The notes beneath the pieces were generated by a model. That model was not told the DNA's origin. It made no database searches and saw nothing but the letters and a program-made list of their open reading frames with translations. A stretch of 64,000 bases of DNA from Verticillium longisporum (Eukaryota > Ascomycota > Sordariomycetes > Glomerellales > Plectosphaerellaceae), in assembly GCA_019188255.1 (NCBI GenBank), contig JAETXT010000011.1, positions 620,001 through 684,000 on the forward strand. Reading direction: 5' to 3'. Shown here one piece after another: positions 47,227 to 58,799 of the stretch; position 1 is the first letter of the stretch; each line of letters starts with the position of its first letter. The translations under genes and the position numbers were made by a program.

Positions 47227-47988
47227 TCACACACTCCGTACGTCCAATGACTGGCTGATGAAAGCCACGGCGTCGTCGATGCCCTTTGGAGAATTGAACC
47301 AGTGGCCGCCGTCTGGGTACTCCTTCCACGTCACCTGGGCGCCAAACTCGACGAGCTGGTCTCTCAGCTGCCGGCCCCAATCCACCAGCACAAGAGGGTC
47401 GTCCACGCAATGCTCCAGAAGCACAGGCGTCTTCCTCAAGACGCCATTGCCCGCAGGCACGCCCTCGAGGGCCAGGACCTTTCTCGTCTCCGGCAGCGGC
47501 CGCCCGGGGGACGGCAGGCGCGACGAGAAGCCGAGGATTGCGCCGTGGCGGGTCTCGCTGTCGGTGGCGAGGTTGAGCAGCGTGTGCGCGCCGACAGCGC
47601 CGCCCTGGCTGATGCCGGCGAGGACGACCTTGCCCCATTGGCCGCCGAGCGTCTCGGCTTCGCTGCGCAGGATCTTGCGCAGGGCGGCGACGCTCTCGCG
47701 CAGGCCCGGCTGCTGGACCTCTTCGTGGTCCTTGAAGTTGCTGACGTCCCAGATGTCGAACCACTGGCTGCGGCGGTCGCCAGGCATGCACGCGACGTCC
47801 AAGATGCCGGCGGACGGGAAGACCCAGCGGAAGGACGGGAAGGCCTCGGGAAGGGTGAGGCCGCGGGAGGTGGTGGAGTAGTGGATCGAGGAGGCGAAGT
47901 CCTTGGCATTATCGCCGCGGCCGTGGAGGAAGACCACGGTGTGGGTGTGGTCGGTGAGAGGGGGGATGGTGACGATGGCGAGGTCCAT
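47227..47988 (-). CDS. acyl-protein thioesterase-like / carboxylesterase (Abhydrolase_2), 253 aa
   Basis: One exon with an alpha/beta-hydrolase of the phospholipase/carboxylesterase family. HTVVFLHGRGDNAKDF is the oxyanion strand-turn. Ser127 sits in GISQGG, the acid is near Asp197 (HCVDDPLV), and His229 in GGHWF. Length and motifs match small APT1-type esterases that remove acyl groups from cysteine or hydrolyse short esters. There is no signal peptide from the chosen ATG, so it is probably cytosolic. The frame stays open upstream to 48186, but those codons (poly-Leu from a CAG repeat, no bias) look like leader sequence. Fungal proteins of this subgroup are less conserved than APT1, so the natural substrate is open. 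Confidence 0.85.
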   Translation of the reverse strand: MDLAIVTIPPLTDHTHTVVFLHGRGDNAKDFASSIHYSTTSRGLTLPEAFPSFRWVFPSAGILDVACMPGDRRSQWFDIWDVSNFKDHEEVQQPGLRESVAALRKILRSEAETLGGQWGKVVLAGISQGGAVGAHTLLNLATDSETRHGAILGFSSRLPSPGRPLPETRKVLALEGVPAGNGVLRKTPVLLEHCVDDPLVLVDWGRQLRDQLVEFGAQVTWKEYPDGGHWFNSPKGIDDAVAFISQSLDVRSV

Positions 47989-48633
47989 TGCTGGCGACGG
48001 GGGGGATTCCGTTCTCGGCTCGGATACTGAGGGAGTAGCGGTGGTGATATGTCGCTCGCTCAGCAGGGCACGGTCGTGTCGGAGAAGCTCGTTTTGTTTG
48101 GTTCGTTGCTGGTCGGCAGGCGCAGGCAAGATGAGGCTCGGCTCGTCGCGATGATGGCTCGTCAGCGGCAGCAGCAGCAGCAGCAAGTGAGGTTACAGAG
48201 TGGTGGAGTGAGAAGAAGTTCAGACGAGCAGCCGCACGCCCGAGCCGTTCAGACTTTCTTTCTTGTCTCGGCTCTTAGGAGGGGGGACGTGGGGGTTCGG
48301 TCGGGTCGTGCCTCCTCTCCGAAATCTTAGGCAGGGCCTAAAGGTTAGGCAGTGATCCGACCTGGGATCAAGGGCGTAGGACAGAAGGGTCTAGACCGTC
48401 TGGGCCTTTCGTGTTCCTGGGAGTGTACCGGGACCAGCCAGGTCTGTCGGGCTTGTCAGGCGTCGCCAGGCACAGTTGGTGGGTGAGCACTTTCGCTGCC
48501 GGCCTAATAATAGGTCCGCCTATCCCCCAGCCCCAGCTCGATGTCGGCACATCCCCGATGACTGACATGGCTGTTTCGCCTACCATGGTCCCTGGTGTGC
48601 TGGGATACTGGGGGAAACAAGGTATTCCAGCAG

Positions 48634-48683
48634 AAGCCGACTGATCAGCCTTCTGGAAGCCGACTGATCAACCTTCTAGAAGA
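48634..48683. repeat. tandem duplication, about 23-bp unit
   Basis: AGCCGACTGATCAGCCTTCT occurs twice in direct succession, the second copy slightly changed. Confidence 0.7.
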
Positions 48684-51558
48684 AGGGTTAAATGAGAAGC
48701 ATGCAAACCAAGTCCCGGCAGCTGGTGCAAGCGCAAGCTCTTCTTTCGCACATCATGCAACCATACGAAGCCCCATGTCGGTTAGCCTGGCGCGATTGGC
48801 GGACGGCCTGGTGCAGTGGTGCCGCCCTGTGGCAGGTGCAGCGAGACATATCTGCTATCTGGCGGCACATTTCGGCGCGCGTCGGGGATGCGCCGAGACC
48901 TCAAGCCCGCACTCCTGGCGCGTCGGATCACCTGATTATGCACTGGTTCCGTCGAAGCGAGGTTACTAATCACCACAAGATGGCTTGCTAATGAAATGAG
49001 CGACTGGAATTCTCAAGGTGCTCTGTGCCACTGTTCGAGCCACAGGGCTCATGGCAGCGACGGCTCTTGAGGATGGCAGTGTGGCTCAGTGGGAGGCACA
49101 TGTCGCTGATCCGAGGCACAGGCTCCTTTCCGCTGCAGGCTCTTTCCTCTTCAGACAGACTTCCTACCCTCTCTAGACAGATACTGATTATCCATCCTAT
49201 CTCTGGCTTACCTCTTAGGCGTATAGCCACAACATTGCCATCCCGGGAATCTACTACCTCAAAGACGGTTCAGTCTTTGGAAGCTTGCGGTGTCAGTAAC
49301 TGATATGCCGTTCTAGGATTCAGCCTGTTGCGTATCTCCAAGATATCTTCTGGGTGTACAAAGTCAACACTCTACTAGCTGGCGAAGAACCTTTGGCGAA
49401 AGTACTAATGGGCTGATGAACGAAACCACCGCCAGCGCATTACGCCCGCAAGCTCGTTGTGATTTGTCTATCAAAGCATGGCTCGCTGAAGACCTGAGCT
49501 GTCATGTCGGACAGACCAAGAATTCTAGTGCAATATTGGTTCGCGTGGGGATGGAGGTGCGCAAAAGTTGGGGTAGTCAGTGGGACCAGCGCCGATGCGG
49601 GCAGTTGTTCAATGACGGGGCGACGTCCCTGGCGCCCACGATTTGGTTGAAAACTCTGCACCGACGACTATTGGGTTTTGCGAGCCAGCCATTCAGCAGT
49701 GGACGTCCGTGTCCGTTTTACCAGCGGATGCGCGTGTCGCGAGCTGCACTTGACGGCAGCAAACAACCGGACGACGATGATGGAGGTACGTACAATAGAC
49801 AGGTTGGGATGAAGGTATTTCTGGGTGGGCCTCAGAGGCCAACGGCCGAGGATCCGTCCCTCCATGCCTGAGAGGCGTCATGCAGGCGAGAAGATGGAGG
49901 GCGAATACCATCAAGCCAACTTCCGATTTGTAGCCCCCACATCGGGCACGCCCTCCGATATCTTCCTCGTTTCGGCGCCGTTCGACGTGGAAGACTCGGC
50001 GGGCAACTCGGCGCCGCAGCTTCGGCAGTTGAGCGATGGACTGGTAGGCTGACAACTGATGCTACTTGAATGCCATTTGACTGACGAAGCGTCCAGGACC
50101 TGTAGAACAGATGTGGGCAAGCAGGATGGCCTGCCACTCCCAAGTAACAGGGCCAAATGTTGTTCGAGTTAGTCAAACTCTCAACCAGTGAGTGACGTGT
50201 CTCACCCACCAGTTTGTCGGCCATGCACTGCCGGGCGATTCATCCCTTCAACAAAATTTCACGATGCTTCAACTCAGGTGTTCGGTGCCAATCGATGTGG
50301 ACACGATGACTCCTCCGTGCCGCCCATCACTAATTCTGGATGACAGAAATTGCCCCCTTTGCTTCCTGCTGACACCTCACGAGACTGGCCAAGCACGTGG
50401 ACGTGCACGGCACCAACGGTGGCCGAAGCTGGCTCCAGCCAGTGTCCAGCTGATCATCCGGCGCCCCTATCCCAGAGATTTTCCCCAGGGATTCAGCGGC
50501 GCCACGGGGGGCGGTGAGTACCGCGGTGAGCCGCGGCCCCTTCGAGGACTTCCGGTGCAGCTAAAAGTGATACCATCGTGAACTCGTAATTCCAGGGGTG
50601 GTTGGGTGCGAGGCGTCACCGCGGGAGGAGCAGAAGCAACCCAAGTGCCGGGACATGCTGGGAGATTGTGCTTCAGGCCATCGTGACCTTGCTCGCACCC
50701 CCAGACAACGAACGCACTTGGTGCACCGAGTTTTCCGTGGCTGTGCATCCAGCTGTTCCACCGCTCGACAACTACCTAGCAGAAGAACGGAACAAGGGGC
50801 CCAAAATTGGAGTAAAATTGGAACTTCGAGTTCTAGACTTGTCCCAGTAAACGGAAACAGGGGTGTAGCTGAACATGTCGCTTCAGCGTCGGTCAGGTCC
50901 TCAACCTCTCTAGGCACGTATCAAGCGCTATGTGTGCGAGCCGGTAGCAGTCCCCCACAGGCGGCGCCGGACCGGGTTCAAGGCCACGAACGGACTCGTC
51001 TCAAGCGGCGATGGTGCAGTTCACGTTACGGACGGCCGCGCACAGGATAAAGACGGAAATATTATTTTGGCTCGTTGATGACGGCAGGCAGCGAAGAAGC
51101 AAAACTTGTCGATCAGACGGATCCATCGAGCTCGAAGCGACGCGACCCGCTATACATCCTGGCCCGGGGGGGTGAAGGGCCATGTTCAAAAATGGCACCA
51201 GCGACAGCGAAGTTGACGATGTGAGGAGCGGCCTGTCTTGTTGCAGGACTGCAGCAGGATGCTTCAGTTTCGTTGGATGCTCGTGACGGAATTGGGTCTG
51301 CCGAGGGGCAATCGATGGGGTAATGAGACCGCCAACAGATCGGGGCTCTTGGGTTGAACAGATTTTGCATTGGCCGTGACGACTCAAGGATGGAGCCCGC
51401 CTGCCAGTCAATTGATCCTGTGTCTTGCAAGGTTTTGCAGAAGGGACATGGTGCATCAGAGTACTTCCCCAGGCGCACGCCCCCCAGACCTTCCAATTGA
51501 GCCAAGTCGGTCTGTCCCGTGGGCAAAGGCGTGCTCTTGCGATGCTGCACCACCACGT

Positions 51559-51632
51559 AACCTGGGGGTAATGGAAACGCAGACCCTCCTAGGGGAGGAA
51601 AACCTGGGGGTAATGGGGGGTAATGGAAACGC
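51559..51632. repeat. imperfect tandem repeat around GGGGGTAATGG
   Basis: AACCTGGGGGTAATGG appears twice and GGGTAATGGAAACGC twice within about 75 bp. Confidence 0.6.
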
Positions 51633-53480
51633 TGGCAGAGCCTCTAGGGGCTCCAATCCAGCCACTCTGGCCACCGTCTTGTTGATGTGTGTGACCCTAC
51701 CGTTTCTCTTCCTGGTTTGGGGTTTTTTGGTCCTTGCTTCCAGGTGGCCCCTTTGCCCCTCCATCGGAGACGGCGTCTTGGGCGCGCCTAGACGCGGGGC
51801 AAGCGGGCTTCGTGAGTGGGCCCTGAGGAGGAGACGCCGGGCCATTCGGAGGGATCAGTTCGCATTGCTTTCGTCACGAGGGGCCACGAGGGGCCAAGTA
51901 TTGTGTTACTTTGTTGGGGATCGATCGGAGGATTGATCCAGGATTGGAGATGGATGGGGATGGAATGTAATAACGATGCGAGGCAGGTGGATTGTAACTT
52001 GGAACGGCGCGTGCGACTCATTACCCTGGCCGTGGCAGGGGTAAGTCAGCGTGCGCACCTGACCTGGAGCTCTAGGATGGATTGCTGTTGCTCTTTCCTT
52101 CCGTTTGCGTTGGTGCTCGGATCAGCAGGCATTGATCATTGAAACGAGATTCGGGACCCGGTGACCGCAGCCAGTTTGACAGGCCGGGTCGGACGGGGTC
52201 AGTGTTGAGTTTCGGTTGTATTGAGGTCGCTAAAAACTGTGATGAGATGATACTGCACACGTATTGCCCATTGTGGAGTGATTGGAGTAAATGGAGGCAT
52301 GGCGCAAAAGGCAGGTAGACGTACTGTACATGGTAGGCACCTGCCCCTCACCGAACTCACCGCAGGCAACCCCTCTTGCGCTGTGCGTTAGGTACCTACT
52401 CTGCTAAGGTAAGGTACTGTAGGTGTGTGGATTGTGGGTGTGGATCAGGAAACGGATGGAGTAGCGGCGCCAAACGGGCGTCTTCTCACCACAGTTGGCG
52501 TTTTGCACGTCTTTGCCACAACCACCTATAGGCAAACAGACTCGTTTTGGGTTACGCCCGGATGCTTTTTGTCCCTTTCTCACTCCCTTCCTCTCTCTCT
52601 GTGTCTCTTTTTCTGATCAAAACCTTCTGTACCTATGTGTTGTCACCTGCATCTTCCAACATCATCAAGGAACTTGGCCCCTTTACAATGGACACCAAAT
52701 GGCGGGGTTCAGCGCTTGCTCCAGGCGTGTAGTCATTAGCGCTATATAGCATGCAACGATGCTTGGAGTCTGGGGATTTTGAAGGGGTAATGGCAATCAA
52801 GGGAATCTCGAGACGGCGGCACAGGCTGATGAAAAAATCTCCAGAAAAAACTCCATTGAAAAACCTTGCCATGGGTAGCCGTCCCAAGAGAGATAGGTGC
52901 CTGTCAGGTCCCGGCGAGGTAGAGTCGTCCGCCGGCATGCGGGGTGGAAACAGGGCGAGATACCTTCTAGAAACCCGTAGGGGACCGCCGCCGCAGGTCC
53001 AGCTGACGTTCCAGGTGGTTGCCCCTCCTGTGGCCCTGCGGGCTGGGCTCCCCAGTGGAGCATCTGGTCCTGCGAGACCCCTGGCACGAGCGACAGGTAC
53101 GAATGCCTCTGTCCAATGGAGGCGCCTCCCTGCTGGCTGGTGCTGCCCAAAGAGGCTTAAGCGGTTGCTATTTGGTAATAGGTCGCCCAGCGTGATGCAG
53201 GCGAAGACATCATCGTGATCAGGCTGGTTTTTTTCGAGCTTCCTTTGACTCTCGCTCCTGCCTTTCTCACTTTCTCACACGGTCCAAGCCCGGGCCCGCG
53301 CCCATGCCGCCCATGCCACCATGCCAACGTCAGGCCGCCCCTTGGAAAGCACCGTTTCCCCAGTCCCAAGAGTTAGCCCAAGCTCCACGATCAAACTGAC
53401 GGGGCTCCGTTTCGAGCAGAGGTTGCGCAATGCCCACGACGACGCACGAGAAGAACCATGGAGCTTCGTCGAGGGGCAAG

Positions 53481-53488
53481 TATATAAG
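53481..53488 (+). promoter_or_regulatory. TATA box upstream of the NAD-GDH gene
   Basis: TATATAAG precedes a strongly pyrimidine-rich strand, the classic layout of highly expressed fungal genes. It predicts a transcription start near 53510-53520. Confidence 0.5.
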
Positions 53489-53509
53489 GGGTGTGCATGT
53501 TCCCGTCTG

Positions 53510-54846
53510 TCACTGGTCTCAAGCTCTCGGTGATCGTCAGACTCCTCCTTGCCTTAGCATCGTCCTCCCTAGATCAACCTCGATTTGTTGATCATTCCTC
53601 CTGTTCCTCCACTTCCTCTACTCCCTCGTTGTCGTCATCTTGTTGCTGCATTGCACCGCCGACCTCGTGTCCTGCCCTGTCTACCTGTCTACCTATTTAC
53701 GTTACTTACCTCACTACTACCTACCTATTTTCGGCACAAGCCCAGATAAGAACCCGAGACCACGAGCCTTGCTTCTTATCAAGAACAAGCCTGCTCTGCT
53801 CGTTTCCGCAACCGGCAACGAGACAACGTCGCACCAGACAAGAAACGCTCCTTCTTCCGAGCTACCCAGCTCTGGCCGGATGGCTGTGCTCCAAGGCCTC
53901 CCAACTACCCCCCTACAGCTCTAGGCCTTCGTCAGCCGAACATCCCTGCAACCCGCCTCACACGGCTCTCCAAAGAAACGAGGGGCATTCCGGACTACCC
54001 AACAACGCGCGCCAGCACCAGCAGCAGCTCCAGATCCCAGCTCTGCTTCTTCGCGCTCAGCCTTTGCTACATAAGCTCGCGACCGTCTGCTCGAACTTGT
54101 TTCACAACCGGCCGACATTCTTTGTTGACCGCCCCAACGCGTCAATCCCAACTTGCTTGTTCTCCCCTTATCAGCGCCCGCCTCTTATCTGCCCCGCTAC
54201 GGTAGATCGGATCGGATCGTCTCAAATCCTCCGCCTGCCGTCCCTCGACGACGTCAGAATACGCACACAACTCAAGCAGCCAGCCGAACTCGAGTTTCAG
54301 CTGCTGCTCTATCTCTTCAATCTTCCCGCCCCTGATCTCGTGTACAGTCTACAGATCAGGCTTCTCGGTACGTGCATCCACCGCCACAACTGCCTGGACC
54401 TCTTCGTGCCTCGCTGGTGGTTCTGGACCCTGCATCTTCCTTATCAACGCCCCGTACACGGCTGCTGGAGCGGTGAACCTTTGCGTCGTATCCGCGCCGC
54501 CTCGTCTCTGCTGCCTCGCAATTCTTTCCTGGCTTTGTTATCTCTGCCCAGAGCACGTTCGTTGCTGTCTGGGTGCTACCAATTCACCGCGCCCGTCATC
54601 ATGTTAGCCACCGTTCTGTCTACTCTATATAGGGTCTCGCCAGCCTGTCTCTTGTCATTGCCTTGTCAGACTCGACATCCCACTTGTTTCCGCTTGTCTT
54701 TTCAGAATCATCTCTAGATCCACGAGGAGCAGTTCTGGCTTCTTCCAGACCCGCCCATCATGTTGGCCCTCAAGATCCAAACTGACGTTTCTCATTTCGA
54801 CAGATTTCCGGAATACACCGATCCGTTCGAGATCCCAACAGAAATC
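53510..54846 (+). other. long pyrimidine-rich 5' leader of the NAD-GDH gene
   Basis: About 1.3 kb of CT-rich sequence with few ATGs. A small upstream frame starts at 53880 and stops at 53924. A likely intron ends at 54803 (AACTGAC branch, TTCGACAG acceptor); a possible donor is GTACGT at 54368. A second TATA-like element (CTATATAG) lies near 54628, so there may be two start sites. A 408-codon open frame across this leader is best explained by its lack of purines, and hence of stop codons. Confidence 0.45.
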
Positions 54847-57800
54847 ATGGCGACAGCCGTTCCCCCGCAACAAGGCCCTGGGCACCGTCCTGGCCGAGTC
54901 CCAAGAGCCCAGCCGACACCCATCTCCTCAGCCCACACACTTCAGCGTCCCTCATCTCTCCCAAGCCAACGGCAATGGCCACCGCGTCCTGCGTTCGGCC
55001 ACTGTCGGCTATGTCGCTCCCGAATTCGTCGGCAAGGACGAGCAGATGAAGCAGGTCAAGGACCTTGTTTCCTCCCAGGGCTGGAACCCCCTACCGTCGT
55101 TGACGACCAGGTTACTTGGTTTTACGAGTCGCTCGGTATCGACGATGTGTACTTCAAGATCGAGACGCCTCAGGTCATCGCCAGCCAGGTGACATCTCTC
55201 TACGCTGCCAAGGTCGCCGCGTATGCGCGCGAGGACAAGCGCGAGGAGATCAGGCTAGACATGGAGGCTGAGGATCACGCCATCTACATTGACACCAGTG
55301 AGGCTGGTCGCACCATCACAAATGGCCCTCGCTACGAGAGCAGGCTCGAGGCCAAGTACCTGGATCACACGGGCCGCTCCAAGTACCGCGTTGAGACCTT
55401 CCGCTCCCCTGGCGTCCTCGGTGCCTCTCCCAGCTCCAAGGCTACCCTGCGCTGCTACTTTGTCTACCAGTGCATCTTCAAGCAGCCCCCAGAGCAGACT
55501 GATCCCAATGAGACCCGCATCGAGGTCATCGCCGATCAAGGTTTCCTGCAGAAGGCCACGGCCAACACCAAGCAGATTTACCAGGAGATTATCGAGCTGG
55601 CCGTTAACAGGACGGGCCCCGTCATTGAGGTCTTCGATATCGAGGGCATGGCCGAGAAACGCCTCGTCGTTGCTTTCCGCTCCAGGACAGCCCGTGGCCT
55701 GTTCTCCGCGCTTTCCGATCTTTACCACTATTATGGCGTCACCTCCTCAAGGAAGTACGTCGAGCAGTTCTCCAACGGCATTACCGTCATGTCGATCTAC
55801 CTCCGCCCCGCCATGACCCTCGACGGCGAGTACCCTCCCCTCGAGCAGTCCATCCACCAGATCACCAAGGAAATCTCCCTCCTGTACTGCCTTCCCCACA
55901 ACAAGCTTCACGACCTCTTCACCAGCGGTGAATTGAGTCTTCAGGAGACCGTCTACGGCCACTGTGCTTGGGTCTTCATCCAGCACTTCCTGAACCGCCT
56001 TGGATCCGAGTATGTCTCGCTGACCGACATTCTCGATCCCAAGAGCAACGTTCACACTGCTCTGCTGTCCAAGCTCAAACGTCGCCTGAGGACAGAGACA
56101 TTCACCCCTGACTACATTTTGGAGATTATTCAGTCGTACCCCAGCCTGGTGCGCGCTCTCTACGCCTCTTTCGCCAGCGTTCATCTCGCTGTCGGTGCCG
56201 ACTTTGAGCGCCATTTCATCGCGCCCACCCCCGCCTTGGAGGTCATGTCCGATGCTAAGCTCAAGGAGAAGATCACCCGCGAAGTCTCCAACGAGCACGA
56301 GGAAATGGTCATGACTGCGTTCCGCGTCTTCAACAACGCTATTCTCAAGACCAACTATTTCACCCCTACCAAGGTCGCCTTGAGCTTCCGCTTGGACCCG
56401 GCCTTCCTGCCTGAGATTGAGTACCCCCGCAGACTGTATGGCATGTTCCTCGTCATCGGTGCTGAGTTCCGTGGTTTCCACCTCCGCTTCAAGGACGTCG
56501 CACGCGGTGGTATTCGTATCGTCAAGTCTCGCAGCAAGGAGGCGTACGGCATCAACGCCCGCAACCTCTTCGACGAAAACTATGGTCTGTCTAGCACTCA
56601 ACAGCGCAAGAACAAGGACATTCCTGAGGGCGGTTCCAAGGGCGTCATTCTTCTTGATGCCAAGATGCAGGACCACTCCGAAGAGGCCTTCGAGAAGTAC
56701 ATTGACAGTATCATTGACTTGCTCTTGCCTGGTGTGACACCTGGTATCAAGAACCCCATTGTCGACCTTTACGGCAAGCAGGAGATTCTCTTCATGGGCC
56801 CCGACGAGAACACTGCTGATCTTGTCGACTGGGCAACGGAGCACGCCCGCAAGCGTGGCGCGCCTTGGTGGAAGTCCTTCTTCACCGGCAAGTCTCCCAA
56901 GCTTGGTGGTATTCCCCACGACGAGTACGGCATGACTACTCTGTCTGTCCGCGAGTATGTCAAGGGAATTTACCGCAAGACCGGTCTCGACCCCTCGACC
57001 GTCAGGAAGATGCAGACTGGTGGCCCTGACGGCGATCTGGGCAGCAATGAGATTCTGCTCAGCAACGAGAAGTACACCTCGATCGTCGATGGCTCTGGTG
57101 TCATTGTGGACCCCAATGGTCTTGACAGGGAGGAGCTTCTCCGCCTGGCCAAGAGCCGCTCCATGATTGTCAACTTTGACATCTCCAAGCTGTCGAAGGA
57201 TGGTTACCGAGTCCTCTGTGAGGATGCCAACATCACTCTGCCCACGGGCGAGGTCGTTGGCAACGGAACCACCTTCCGCAACACCTACCACCTCCGTGAC
57301 ACGGGCATGACCGACATCTTCGTGCCTTGCGGTGGTCGCCCTGAGTCTATCGACCTCATCACCGTCAACAAGCTCATCAAGGATGGCAAGTCTACGATTC
57401 CCTACATTGTCGAGGGCGCCAACTTGTTCATCACCCAGGACGCCAAGCTGCGTCTTGAGGCGGCCGGTTGCATCATCTACAAGGATGCCAGTGCCAACAA
57501 GGGTGGTGTTACCTCCTCCTCGCTCGAGGTCCTTGCATCTCTGTCCTTTGACGACGAGAGCTTCAGGCAGCACATGTGCCACGATGCCAAGGGCGTGGCG
57601 CCCCAGTTCTACAGGGACTATGTCAAGCAGGTGCAGGCCAAGATTTGCGAGAACGCCCAGCTCGAGTTCGAGGCCATCTGGCGCGAGCACGAGAAGTCTG
57701 GTGTCGAGCGCAGCATCCTCTCGGACAGGCTGTCGGTCGCTATCACCGACCTCGACGAGGAGCTCCAGCACTCCGACATGTGGAAGGACGAGCGCACGCG

Positions 57801-58060
57801 CCGCTCCGTCCTGGCTGACGCTCTGCCCAACCTTCTCCTTGACAAGATTGGCCTCGACACCATCATCTCCCGTGTGCCCGACGCCTACCTGCGCGCCATC
57901 TTCGGCAGCTACCTCGCTTCGAGGTTTGTGTACGAGTTCGGCATCAGCCCCGGCCAATTTGCATTCTATGATTTGTGAGTCCTCTTCCACGCTCTTGGCC
58001 ATCTGACCCTTGCTAATGTTCTCTCCCAGCATGTCCAAACGTATGGCGAAGATTCAGTAG
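54847..58060 (+). CDS. NAD-specific glutamate dehydrogenase, about 1052 aa, frame-disturbed near the N-terminus
   Basis: Catabolic enzyme: L-glutamate + NAD+ + H2O to 2-oxoglutarate + ammonium + NADH. The main exon runs to 57974; a 55-nt intron (57975-58029) leads to a 31-nt last exon, giving the conserved end YDF-MSKRMA. The body has GIDDVYFKIE, LDMEAEDHAIYID, VAFRSRTARGLFSALSDLYH, FRGFHLRFKDVARGGIRIVKS, NKDIPEGGSKGVILLD, TGGPDGDLGSNEILL and VPCGGRPESIDL, all diagnostic of the roughly 115-kDa fungal NAD-GDH. The N-terminal segment conserved in relatives (NGNGHRVLRSATVGYVAPEF) lies in another frame, from about 54867 to 55087. The raw frame joins it only if one base is missing in the C-run at 55087-55091 and a compensating change occurs upstream, for example in the C-run at 54862-54866. 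The start is therefore uncertain; ATG 54760 is an alternative. Confidence 0.9.
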
Positions 58061-58799
58061 CTTCGTTTTCAGATTCACGGCAGGCGTTGTCATGGCTTCC
58101 TCCGCTTGGAGGGGATGCCCAGTGTGCATGGGGCGAGGGCTACGAACGGAAGTGTGCATATCACTGGTGTTATTTACGCGGGCGAGTAATCAATGGGTCA
58201 TACGGAAGAGAAAAGAACCAAAGGGTGTGTACGTGACGCATCGGAAAGACAAAAGTATGATGAGGCTTATTGGCCCCCGGAATTCATGATCGAGATGGTA
58301 GAACGGTCGAGAATAAGCTGGTCGTGCCGGCTGGTATATTGGTTTCTTTGGTCAATATGAGAAAGTCTATTGTTCTTCGTCTTGATGTGCATCCGAGTGT
58401 TCATGCCCGCGACGTGATGATGGGAAGGGTTGAAGGGCAATAAAGGCCCGGGGACTCTGTGGGTATATTCTTTTTGAGCAGATAAGTACCAGAATGCATG
58501 GACCTCATCCAATGCTTTGGGGGTGCCTGGATGCCTTGACGGCGTTGATACCGGGTTTCGGTCTTGCCTCATGTTCGAATTCGATCTCGAACTATGGCCT
58601 GCAATACAGGTAAAGCATACAGTGTCCATGCTCTCGAAAGTTAGATAGATTAAAGACAACTCAGCGCATCATCCCGACGTAATTCAAATAAACGCTAAAT
58701 ATGAACCCTACGCCTTATATGAATCAGGAAGATGAACACACGGAATGCTCCGCCGCAGGCAGCCCACCCAAACCCGTCAAGCCTCATCAATCAGACGCG
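58061..58799. other. intergenic, convergent 3' flanks
   Basis: Only 3' flanking sequence of two convergent genes; nothing else is recognised. Confidence 0.4.

Larger units (their letters stand above)
47989..53480. other. long intergenic region (about 5.5 kb) with small repeats
   Basis: No coding frame is supported. A CAG repeat lies just upstream of the hydrolase (48164-48187). There is a 23-bp tandem duplication at 48634-48683 and a broken tandem repeat at 51559-51630. The right end should hold promoter DNA of the dehydrogenase gene, including a CT-rich patch at 52575-52615. Confidence 0.4.

Noticed and set aside
49069..49125. GTGGCTCAGTGGGAGGC, resembling a tRNA D-arm
   Set aside because: No matching acceptor stem, anticodon stem or T-arm downstream.
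53491..54717. 408-codon plus-strand open frame upstream of NAD-GDH
   Set aside because: CT-rich leader with few purines and thus few stops; no domain, poor codon bias, and its ATG lies 16 bp from the TATA box.
55747..58038. 763-codon minus-strand open frame
   Set aside because: Antisense shadow of the NAD-GDH exon; the plus frame has full family conservation.
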